NCBI RefSeq assembly: GCF_000378945.1
Contig: NZ_KB900539.1
Coordinates: 140,168 to 204,167, forward strand
DNA: 64,000 bases
Direction of reading: 5' to 3'
From: Methyloversatilis universalis EHg5
GTDB taxonomy: Bacteria; Pseudomonadota; Gammaproteobacteria; Burkholderiales; Rhodocyclaceae
The notes beneath the pieces are model-generated. The model did no database searches, had not been told where the DNA came from, and saw only the letters and a program-made list of their open reading frames with translations. The position numbers and the translations under genes are program-made. Position 1 is the stretch's first letter; each line of letters opens with the position of its first letter. Shown piece by piece: positions 52,978 through 59,813 of the stretch.

Positions 52978-54024
52978 CTACGGGATGGCAGTAGGCGCGC
53001 CTGGGACGGGAGGCGGCACAGCCTTTGCACTGCTGCCGAAGCAGGCGGCCCACTCCTCGGAGGTGGTCAGCTTCAGCGCGATGGCGCGGTCCTTCTTCTT
53101 ACTCAGTGCGCCTGCCGTCATCCCTAGCTTCTTCGCCAGTTCGCCCTGGGTTCTGTAGGCACCCGTCCTCGCCTCCATGATGATTGAGGCCAGGTCCTCG
53201 CCTGGGGCGTCGTGCCCCCACCTTGCGCCGCCCTCGCTGTCTGAGTCGGTCAGCCAGGCTGTCCGGTCTTGAGCGTGCGCGCCTCGCTTACGCCTGAACT
53301 TGGGCCATGACATGTCCATGCCCAGGGCGCCAGGCGGGATGGCCCGTGTAGTCGGCTGGAGGTGAATCAAGGTCTCAAATGTCATCGCCAGTTTGGAGGA
53401 ACCCCGGTACGTGGTGGCGTTCTTCCCTGTGTGATGGACCAGGATGCACGCGGTGCCTGCCTGCTTGATCCGCTTGAGGAACTTTGCAACGCCGTTGAAG
53501 GCGCTCGCTGAATTCTCGTCGGGGCACTCAAACAGGGTGCTGAAGTTGTCTAAGATCAGGACATCAATGTTCCCGTCCCGCACCATGTCCAACACAGCCG
53601 CTTGTCCTGCGGGCTTGTCCATGTCTGGGAATGCGGTGTCCGCGTGCTGTGCCTGTTGAACGAGGAACCGGAGGTTCTCCCGCACCGCCTCAGCGTCACA
53701 GTCCTGAATACTGGGAAGCAGCATGGAGGCGCGCTCATGGATGTCCGCGAGCGGCATCTCTCCATCCACCAGCAGGACGCGGCGCGGTGCCGGCGCGTTC
53801 CATCCAAGGAGGCTCCCTCCGCCCGCGATGGTGAGAGCGAGGGCCAGCGTGAATATGCTCTTGCCGGCTCCCGTGGGGGCGTAGATGAGCGAGCTGTCCC
53901 CCTCCAGCATCCACGGCGCTAGGAGGAACTCACGGGGCGCCGGTGGAGTTGCGAGGAGTTCTCCCAGGGTCTGCACAACGAGGGGCGGCCCACTGCCTGC
54001 CGTGCTGGTGGCATTGCTGGTCAT
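52978..54024 (-). CDS. RepA/DnaB-like AAA ATPase (replication helicase type)
   Basis: 348 aa. Walker A APTGAGKS is at about residues 49-56 and Walker B DVLILDNFSTL near 158, with the RecA-fold order of RepA-type helicases (AAA_25): VLLVDGEMP and ILVHHTGKNA follow. The C-terminal ~70 residues contain a helix-turn-helix-like segment (GAYRTQGELAKKLGMTAGAL). It probably unwinds DNA for replication of the element. It shares its first ten residues with RNase HI. Confidence 0.8.
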   Translation of the reverse strand: MTSNATSTAGSGPPLVVQTLGELLATPPAPREFLLAPWMLEGDSSLIYAPTGAGKSIFTLALALTIAGGGSLLGWNAPAPRRVLLVDGEMPLADIHERASMLLPSIQDCDAEAVRENLRFLVQQAQHADTAFPDMDKPAGQAAVLDMVRDGNIDVLILDNFSTLFECPDENSASAFNGVAKFLKRIKQAGTACILVHHTGKNATTYRGSSKLAMTFETLIHLQPTTRAIPPGALGMDMSWPKFRRKRGAHAQDRTAWLTDSDSEGGARWGHDAPGEDLASIIMEARTGAYRTQGELAKKLGMTAGALSKKKDRAIALKLTTSEEWAACFGSSAKAVPPPVPGAPTAIP

Positions 54025-54038
54025 CGTTGAGGTTCCTT
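53995..54038 (-). repeat. Translation-start repeat A, copy 2
   Basis: Identical 44-bp partner of 52649-52692, over the ribosome site and first codons of the ATPase gene. Confidence 0.95.
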
Positions 54039-54067
54039 TCGTGATGTCGGGGCGGCCCTCTGCCGCT

Positions 54068-54090
54068 CCCCCTCAGAGTCGGGGTTTATC
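54068..54090. repeat. CCCC-GAGTC-GGGG hairpin repeat, right after KilA-N gene
   Basis: CCCCCTCAGAGTCGGGGTTTATC is nearly repeated at 54503-54523. The C and G runs can pair. It covers the KilA-N stop codon. It may be an mRNA processing site or a weak terminator. Confidence 0.6.
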
Positions 54091-54433
54091 CCGCATGCAC
54101 GCACGCAGACTCCGGGAGGGCGCCCGCGTCGATCTGCATGTCACACCACACCGCGAACCGGACATCCAGCCAGCGGGCGAAGAAGACGGCCAGCTTGGGG
54201 TGCGCCCAGGTTCCTACGTTGGCCCCTTTTCCCCCACAGCGGGCCTGCTTCAGTATCTCCAGCGGAATCCCTGTAGTTACCACCATGGCGTCGAGATATT
54301 CCGCAGTCTCTTGGAGGCGCCAGAAGTCGGAGAGGACCTTCCCGAAGTGCTTGGCCGCCTTGGTCATGTTGAAGTAGCCGTCTTCGCGGAAGGTGAAGGC
54401 AGCGCCGTTGTGTTCGCGGGTGATGAGTGAGTT
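54086..54433 (-). CDS. KilA-N domain protein
   Basis: 115 aa from the ATG at 54433 (an ATG at 54457 is also in frame). The KilA-N fold is shown by AFTFREDGYFNMTKAAKHFGK, then LQETAEYLDAM and GTWAHPKLAVFFARWLD. The domain binds DNA and is common in phages, often as an antirepressor-like regulator. It stands between two copies of a GC hairpin repeat. No clear ribosome site is visible. Confidence 0.85.
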   Translation of the reverse strand, partial: NSLITREHNGAAFTFREDGYFNMTKAAKHFGKVLSDFWRLQETAEYLDAMVVTTGIPLEILKQARCGGKGANVGTWAHPKLAVFFARWLDVRFAVWCDMQIDAGALPESACVHAG

Positions 54434-54502
54434 CATGGCGGCTCTGAGGGGAGCCATACAGATAAGAGAACGCGCGCAGAGGGACTTTCCCTGCCCCCAT
54501 CT

Positions 54503-54523
54503 CCCCTAGAGTCGGGGTCTATC
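54503..54523. repeat. CCCC-GAGTC-GGGG hairpin repeat, upstream of KilA-N gene
   Basis: CCCCTAGAGTCGGGGTCTATC, the partner of 54068-54090 with one indel and two substitutions. It lies 70 bp upstream of the KilA-N start. Confidence 0.6.
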
Positions 54524-54656
54524 GCCTAGCCTGGGCGAACACCTGAACACCTTCACGGGCTGTCTCGCGGCCCGCAGAGGGGACCATTGCAGTGCCCCGG
54601 ATTCGCTCTAGAGCTGAACTCGTTCAGCCTGTATCCAGCGCGGTCATTCCGGGACG

Positions 54657-54836
54657 ATGAGCACACCCCAACCCGGAGTCCCTTCGATGGCTGCTTCTTT
54701 GTCCCTTCAAGCGATCCTTCTACTCCTCGGTACCGGAGCGGTGTCGGGCGCGCTCGCGCTAGCCGTGCTCCTTCTCCTTGGGAGACACGCGCGGGGACGG
54801 CTGCTGCGCTTGGCTGTTCTGCTGGTCCGCCGATGA
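54657..54836 (+). CDS. Possible small membrane protein on the opposite strand
   Basis: 59 aa: a short polar start (STPQPGVPS), one clear transmembrane helix (LSLQAILLLLGTGAVSGALA and following leucines) and an Arg-rich end. It is the only plus-strand gene in the middle of the element and fills the gap between the KilA-N and recombinase genes. The ribosome site is weak. A holin-like or toxin-like role is possible but not shown. Confidence 0.4.
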   Translation: MSTPQPGVPSMAASLSLQAILLLLGTGAVSGALALAVLLLLGRHARGRLLRLAVLLVRR

Positions 54837-54843
54837 GCCGTTC

Positions 54844-55518
54844 CTATGCGCCCAGCCGGTCCAGCAGATTGCGCACGCTGGACTTGTGCCACGTCGCACC
54901 GCGAGGAGTCCTCATGCCGCGACCGTTGAGGGCATCCGCGAGGCTCCCCAGTGAGGAGACCCCCTCAGCGCGCAGCGCATCCACCACTGGACGTAGTGCT
55001 TCCGCGTGCTGGTCGGCAGCCTGCTTTGCTGCGGCTACCCCCGCCCCATTGCCCTTGCCCGCCCGCTTCAGGGCCGCTGCGCCGTTCGGGTTGCCCAGCC
55101 TTTGGCCTCTCGCTTTGGCCGCTTGGAGGGCCTCACGGGTGCGCTGGCTGATGGCTTCGCGCTCCTTCCGGGCGACCATGGCGAGGATGCCCACGGTGAA
55201 GGTGTCGGCGTGCGGCATGTCTGCTGCGATGAACTGGACCCCGCTTTCTTGTAGAGCGGTCAGGAATGCTGCGCTCCGGCTGAGTCGGTCCAGTTTCGCG
55301 ATGACCAGCGTTGCCCCGGTCACCTTTGTCAGATGCAGGGCGCGTAGTAGCTCCGGGCGGTCGTTCTTCTTGCCGCTCTCTACCTCGGTCACCATTTCCA
55401 GGATGTCGGCGCCGTGCTGGGCCGCATAGGCTTCCACGGCTGCACGCTGGGCCTCAAGACCCAACCCGGACTGTCCCTGCTTACTGGTGCTCACCCGGAT
55501 GTATCCGACGATCTTCAT
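54844..55518 (-). CDS. Serine recombinase (resolvase/invertase family)
   Basis: 224 aa. The catalytic Ser10 is in YIRVSTSKQGQSG, with the family Arg motifs in KLDRLSRS and ERISQRTREAL-like helix E (EREAISQRTREALQ). The C-terminus carries a helix-turn-helix DNA-binding part (SLGSLADALNGRGMRTPRG). A GGAGGG site precedes the ATG, and a 40-bp dyad lies 16 bp upstream. It may resolve multimers or invert a segment. Together with the integrase it gives this small element two unrelated recombinases. Confidence 0.9.
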   Translation of the reverse strand: MKIVGYIRVSTSKQGQSGLGLEAQRAAVEAYAAQHGADILEMVTEVESGKKNDRPELLRALHLTKVTGATLVIAKLDRLSRSAAFLTALQESGVQFIAADMPHADTFTVGILAMVARKEREAISQRTREALQAAKARGQRLGNPNGAAALKRAGKGNGAGVAAAKQAADQHAEALRPVVDALRAEGVSSLGSLADALNGRGMRTPRGATWHKSSVRNLLDRLGA

Positions 55519-55885
55519 GCGATGCCCTCCAGGGGTACAAAGTTACGTAACGGTCGTTACTTGGATTTGTACCATTGTCGGGGAGGGTTCACAAGTGGAG
55601 GTGTCAGTACATGTGGCGGACTTTTGGCGTGAGCGCCGGCCGCTGGAGGACAGGAGGCGCAACGTCTTTGAGTCCGTGCAGCTCGGTGCGGTGGGGAGGC
55701 TGATTGATTGGACCGGAGAGTCGCCACGGCGAGGGCACCCGGAGGGGGGGATCAGCTAGAAGGGGTGGGAGGGGAGGTGCTTCAGATTTTTCCTGGGAAA
55801 AGTCGCAACGGGTCGTCTGAAACAGCTTCCTTGAGAGAAGCCGCGACTAGTATCGGCGTTCCTTCAAAACTCATGCCTTTATCCT
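55519..55885. other. Gene-free stretch upstream of serine recombinase and PEP-CTERM gene
   Basis: 367 bp between divergent genes. It contains the recombinase dyad (55534-55573) and a TTTTCC-TG-GGAAAA dyad (55788-55801). A 90-aa frame across it has no family likeness and is not called. Confidence 0.4.
55534..55573. promoter_or_regulatory. 40-bp dyad upstream of the serine recombinase (res or operator)
   Basis: GGTACAAA (55534-55541) and TTTGTACC (55566-55573) are perfect inverted arms 24 bp apart. Inside is the palindrome GTTACGTAAC (55542-55551) and another GTTAC (55556-55560). Size and position suit a recombinase crossover/operator site. Confidence 0.5.
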
Positions 55886-56503
55886 ATGCATTCGCTTGGC
55901 AAGTTATTCGGCGCGGTATTCATCTCCACGCTTCTCATCCCGGCGCCTTCGGAGGCGGCTTCTGTGACGGTGAGCACCGGCCAGGTATTGGACATCCGAT
56001 ACACGCTCCCCGGTGGGCCCTACTCGCCCGACTATACGAGGGACACCGCATGGCTGCAGCTCACAGACGCCGTTACGGGTGCTACGGGTGGCTTAGTAGC
56101 ATCGCTGTATGCCGATGCCGTCCTCATCGGAAGCGATATGGCCAGTCCTGAGAATATGTTTATCTGGACGGCCCTAGGAAGCTTGAATACGAACGATGGT
56201 GCCTCATACGTCGATATGTCTCCCATCGTTGGAAGTGTCACGGCCGGGCGCGTGGTCGTGCGCTCGATAACAGGTGACGCCTGGACATTCGATGACCAGT
56301 CCGTCTATCTGAACTTTGGCGAGGCGCTCTTCAAGTTCCTGCGCGACGACGGCGGCGTCCGATATGCAGTGACCGTGGAGGCATTACCTGTCCCTGAACC
56401 TGCACAGGGGATGCTCTGGGCCATCGGCGTCATCACTGCGGCAGGGCTGGCGGCTCGCCGTCTCCGCAGGTCCGGGAACATGGTCGGGGGTCGATCCTGC
56501 TAA
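55886..56503 (+). CDS. PEP-CTERM protein carried by the element
   Basis: 205 aa. A signal peptide (SLGKLFGAVFISTLLIPAPSEA) leads a beta-rich domain of unknown type (residues ~25-165), then VPEPAQGMLWAIGVITAAGL and a basic end (AARRLRR), i.e. a PEP-CTERM exosortase signal. Its base composition is lower in GC than the host genes. It is the last gene before attR and the best candidate for cargo. It would be displayed or released at the host surface. Confidence 0.75.
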   Translation: MHSLGKLFGAVFISTLLIPAPSEAASVTVSTGQVLDIRYTLPGGPYSPDYTRDTAWLQLTDAVTGATGGLVASLYADAVLIGSDMASPENMFIWTALGSLNTNDGASYVDMSPIVGSVTAGRVVVRSITGDAWTFDDQSVYLNFGEALFKFLRDDGGVRYAVTVEALPVPEPAQGMLWAIGVITAAGLAARRLRRSGNMVGGRSC

Positions 56504-56868
56504 AGTGCAGGGAGGCCGATCCGTTGGGAAGCTTTCGCGGATTGGCTGGGAAGGCGACCGCCCGGAAACCCAAGCGGGGCGCGGTTTGAGGGATGTTCTC
56601 CCACGAGTTCGAGTCTCTCTCCGCGCACCACACCTTCCGTACCGTTCAAGGTACCGCCTCACCGGGCTCTCCGGTGCGGGCAATCCGGGCTCCCCGGTTC
56701 AGAAATCCACATTTCATCCGTTGTCGTCTCTTTGCGGCCGCGTGCAGCATGCCCTGTCCGGCGTCCTGCGCTTTGTTACTATGCGCGTCGCAATTCCCAG
56801 CCACTCTATCAACCAACGACTTCCTGACTACGAGCAGGAGGCGGACAAGGTCGGAGAAGGAGACGACG
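56504..56868. other. Gene-free stretch across the right junction
   Basis: 365 bp that hold attR and the chromosomal flank. No credible coding sequence is seen before the ATG at 56869. Confidence 0.5.
56605..56630 (+). other. attR: 26-bp copy of the tRNA-Leu 3' end
   Basis: Identical to 46832-46857. The bases before it (CCAC) do not pair as a T stem, so only the 3' fragment of the tRNA is present here. Confidence 0.9.
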
Positions 56869-57603
56869 ATGGCGCTGGACAAGGCCCTGCTCGGGCGCTT
56901 GCTGCAATTGAACGAACCGTGGACGGTGCGTGAGTTCAGATTCGATCCGGGGGCGAGACGGGTTGATGCGTGGATAGGACTCGAAGTTCAGCGCGGCTGG
57001 TTCGGCCTCGGCCGTAAACAGGCCGACCAGGAGGGCGCGGAACGGGTCTGGCGTCACATCGATCTCGCCGGCTGGCGCTGCCACCTGCATGTGCTGGCGC
57101 CCGCCAGCGCTGATCTGAGCGCGCTGCCCTGGGCCGGGCCGGCCGACATGCCTTTCTCGCAGGCGCTTTCCAAGCAGGTATTTGCGCTGTTCAACGAGGG
57201 CGTATCGCTGAACGGCATCTGCGCCATCACCGGCATTCCGCTGCAGGAACTGTGGAAGTTCAAGTTCGCGCTTGACCAGGGCAAGGCGGCGATCACCGAT
57301 CCGGCCCGCGCAGCCGTTGCCGCGCAGGCGGCGGTGGCTGCCGATGCGGCAGCGCCGGCGGTGGCCTCCGACGATGACGTGCCCGACGTGGCCGATCCGG
57401 TGTGGCTGCAGCTGATCGAGGGCCGGCGTGACATCGACATCCGCGCACTCAGCCTGAAACTGCTGATGACCCGCCTGCGCAGCCAGATGGAGGTGATCAC
57501 CGACGACGAGGTGCGCATGCTCAAGCTGCGCGAGCTGCACCGCTACTTCGTCAAGAACGCCCGCATGCTCGGTCACGAACTGGCGCAGCTGCGCACGCAC
57601 TGA
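56869..57603 (+). CDS. Conserved-looking protein with helix-turn-helix-like segment
   Basis: 244 aa, with GGAGAAGGAG before the ATG. The N-terminus (LLGRLLQLNEPWTVREFRFDPGARRVDAWIGL) recalls the start of ISL3-type transposases but there is no transposase core. The middle has a possible helix-turn-helix (LFNEGVSLNGICAITGIPLQELW), followed by an Ala/Asp linker and a helical C-terminus. Function unknown; DNA binding is inferred only from the helix pattern. It may be cotranscribed with the next gene (19 bp). Confidence 0.65.
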   Translation: MALDKALLGRLLQLNEPWTVREFRFDPGARRVDAWIGLEVQRGWFGLGRKQADQEGAERVWRHIDLAGWRCHLHVLAPASADLSALPWAGPADMPFSQALSKQVFALFNEGVSLNGICAITGIPLQELWKFKFALDQGKAAITDPARAAVAAQAAVAADAAAPAVASDDDVPDVADPVWLQLIEGRRDIDIRALSLKLLMTRLRSQMEVITDDEVRMLKLRELHRYFVKNARMLGHELAQLRTH

Positions 57604-57622
57604 ACATACCGGACGACTCCCG

Positions 57623-58630
57623 ATGACGACTCAGCACCCGTCCGCCCTGAGCGGACGCATGATGGGACTGTCCGAAGCGACGGCCCTGATCCGCGAAGGC
57701 GGCCACTACAGCATCGCCGGCGACGAGGCGCTGCTGCGCCAGCTGCCGCGCGGCCACTGGATAGGCGGCACCATTCCCTACTTCATGGGGCAGGACGGTG
57801 GCGTCACCACGCGCGACCAGCTCTATGTCGCCGCGGTGCCGGTGCTCGGCGGCGCGCCCGAGATCCGCTTCTACGACCAGATCAGTCTGGAGCGCGTGTG
57901 CGCCGACGGCCCGGACAACGGCTTCTCCATCATCGTGATGCCGGCGTTTTCGGCGGTGCATTCGCTGTTCGCGCGCAATGCGCCGGGCTACGAGGACATG
58001 TACATCAAGCCGCTGGTGGGCTGGATTTCCGGCATCCACCTGGCGGACCTCGGCCGCGCCAGCCCGCTGGTGGTGAATGGCGAAACGCTGGAGTTCGACG
58101 GCGAGCGCGCGCTGGTGATGCATGTGCCGCTGCCCGAAACGAAGTACGCGCAGATCGACATCATCAATCTGTTCACCCAGGGCGAGGGCGACCGCATCCG
58201 CTTCCCGGCCAAGGGCTTTAGCGCCTCCGACTGTCTGATCAACGATCAGCCGGGCAATTTCGCGCAGTACGTCGCATCGCGTGCGATCGACACCAAGCTG
58301 CCGCTGGTGGCCGATTACAGCGGTGCCATGATCAATGTGAGCATCAAGGCGGTCGATGCCGGCAAGGGCACGGTGGACTTCTACGCGCCGGTGTTCGACG
58401 ACATCGAATACCGCTTCGCAGCGCCGGTGCCGGACTACGTGAGCGCCTTCCACGCGGCGCTGCCGGCCCAGACCGGGCCGATCGGCTTCAGCTGCAACTG
58501 CGTGCTGAACTATCTGTACAGCGAACTGGAAGGCAAGCGCGTGCCCTCCATGCTGGGCCCGATGACTTTTGGCGAAGTGGCTTACCAGCTGCTGAACCAG
58601 ACGCTGGTGTATCTGACCATCGAAGGCTGA
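57623..58630 (+). CDS. Unknown protein, FIST-like C-terminal region
   Basis: 335 aa, soluble. The N-terminus has MGLSEATALIREGGHYSIAG and PRGHWIGGTIPYFMG. The C-terminal block with IGFSCNCVLNYLYSELEG and GPMTFGEVAYQLLNQT resembles the end of FIST ligand-binding proteins, but the match is weak. It follows the helix-turn-helix-like gene. No function is assigned. Confidence 0.65.
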   Translation: MTTQHPSALSGRMMGLSEATALIREGGHYSIAGDEALLRQLPRGHWIGGTIPYFMGQDGGVTTRDQLYVAAVPVLGGAPEIRFYDQISLERVCADGPDNGFSIIVMPAFSAVHSLFARNAPGYEDMYIKPLVGWISGIHLADLGRASPLVVNGETLEFDGERALVMHVPLPETKYAQIDIINLFTQGEGDRIRFPAKGFSASDCLINDQPGNFAQYVASRAIDTKLPLVADYSGAMINVSIKAVDAGKGTVDFYAPVFDDIEYRFAAPVPDYVSAFHAALPAQTGPIGFSCNCVLNYLYSELEGKRVPSMLGPMTFGEVAYQLLNQTLVYLTIEG

Positions 58631-58721
58631 GCCGGGCGTCGCGCCGACCGGGCAGGCGATTGCCCGGTCGCGTGGCGACTGGCGTAGCATCGCCGCTTTC
58701 ACACCGCATACCGTGCTTCGC

Positions 58722-59810
58722 ATGAACGACATTTCTTCGCAATCGCGCCGGCTTGCGCTGGTCATCGATGCCGACAATGCCCAGCCCTCGCTGATCCAGC
58801 CGGTGCTGCTGGCCGCCGCCTCGCGCGGCCGGGTGACGGTGCGCCGCATCTACGGCGACTGGACCTCGCCCAACATGACCAGCTGGAAGGCCTATCTGCT
58901 CGATCACTCGATCCGGCCGATCCAGCAGTTCCGCATCGTCGGCGGCAAGAACGCCACCGACAGCGCAATGATCATCGACGCCATGGATCTGCTGCACTCC
59001 GGTCTGGTCGATGGCTTCTGCATTGTGTCCAGCGATTCCGACTTCACTTCGCTGGCCCGCCGCATCCAGGAAAGCGGCCTGTTCGTGATGGGCGTCGGCC
59101 GTCGCACGACGCCAGTCGCCTTCCAGCGCGCCTGTGAGGAGTTCGTATTCACTGACGACATGCGTGCCACGCCGCCGCTGTCGGCGCCGAAGAAGAAGCC
59201 CTCGACGGTGCCGGCGCGCATTGAACAGCCGCGCAAGCCGCGCAACCGCCAGCCGGACGCGCAGATCCTCGAACTGCTGTCGCAGGGCATACGGTCGGCC
59301 ACCGACGAGGACAGCGGCTGGGCCGGCATCGGCCGTGTCGGCCAGATCGTCCGTCAGTACGAGCCCGGCTTCAGCCACAAGGATTACGGCCACGCCAGCC
59401 TGTCCGGCCTGCTGGAAAGTCATCCGGAGCTGTTCCGGCTGCACAAGGGCGACAACGGGCAGGCCCAGGTTCAGCTGATCGAGCGCGCGGCGGACAAGCA
59501 GCTCGAACTGCTGCCCGAGCCCCTGCCCGAGGCGCTGCCGGAAGCCGGCAGCGAAGCGGCCAACGATCTTCCGATGACCGAAGCGCCCGCTGCGCCGGCG
59601 CCCAAGTCGCGTCGCAGCCGCACACCCCGCAAGACCAAGCAGACGACCGAGGCTGCTGCGCCGGCCCGGGCCGAACCGGTGATTGCCGCTGAAGCGGCTG
59701 CACCGGCACCGGCACCGGCGGCCGAGTCCGGCGAAGCCAAGCCGGCGCGCAGCCGGGCGCCGCGCCGCAGCCGCGCGCGCAAGCCGGCGTCCGATACGCC
59801 GGCCGGCTGA
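58722..59810 (+). CDS. NYN-domain ribonuclease-like protein with OST-HTH/LOTUS domain
   Basis: 362 aa from the ATG at 58722 (a GTG at 58713 is in frame). The NYN (LabA/DUF88) domain has its acidic residues in LVIDADNAQPS, NATDSAMIIDAMDLL and SSDSDFTSLARR, which form a PIN-like metal site. An OST-HTH/LOTUS module follows (ILELLSQGI ... KDYGHASLSGLLESHP), thought to bind RNA. The last ~100 residues are Ala/Pro/Arg-rich and probably disordered. A role in RNA turnover is inferred. Confidence 0.85.
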   Translation: MNDISSQSRRLALVIDADNAQPSLIQPVLLAAASRGRVTVRRIYGDWTSPNMTSWKAYLLDHSIRPIQQFRIVGGKNATDSAMIIDAMDLLHSGLVDGFCIVSSDSDFTSLARRIQESGLFVMGVGRRTTPVAFQRACEEFVFTDDMRATPPLSAPKKKPSTVPARIEQPRKPRNRQPDAQILELLSQGIRSATDEDSGWAGIGRVGQIVRQYEPGFSHKDYGHASLSGLLESHPELFRLHKGDNGQAQVQLIERAADKQLELLPEPLPEALPEAGSEAANDLPMTEAPAAPAPKSRRSRTPRKTKQTTEAAAPARAEPVIAAEAAAPAPAPAAESGEAKPARSRAPRRSRARKPASDTPAG

Positions 59811-59813
59811 CGC

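Larger units (their letters stand above)
46832..56630. mobile_element. 9.8-kb integrated phage-like element in tRNA-Leu
   Basis: Bounded by 26-bp direct repeats of the tRNA 3' end, with the integrase gene beside the tRNA. The remaining phage-like genes run leftward from the serine recombinase to the gp13-like gene. It has recombination, replication-like (ATPase, RNase HI) and ejection-protein genes, but no capsid, portal, terminase, tail fibre, polymerase or lysis gene that I can recognise. The size and content suit a satellite or a cut-down podovirus. Whether it can excise is unknown; both att sites and the integrase look intact. Confidence 0.85.

Noticed and set aside
52833-53030. 65-aa minus-strand frame between the ATPase and RNase HI genes
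   Set aside because: No ribosome site at the upstream start, no family likeness, and it overlaps the ATPase end; at most a ~40-aa peptide from an internal Met.
54587-55429. 280-aa plus-strand frame over the serine recombinase
   Set aside because: Ser/Arg/Ala-rich antisense shadow of a gene with an intact catalytic site.
55487-55759. 90-aa plus-strand frame upstream of the PEP-CTERM gene
   Set aside because: It begins inside the recombinase coding region and crosses its control dyad; composition is not gene-like.
56540-56630. A second complete tRNA at the right junction
   Set aside because: Only the 3' 26 bp match tRNA-Leu. The upstream bases cannot form the acceptor, D or anticodon arms.
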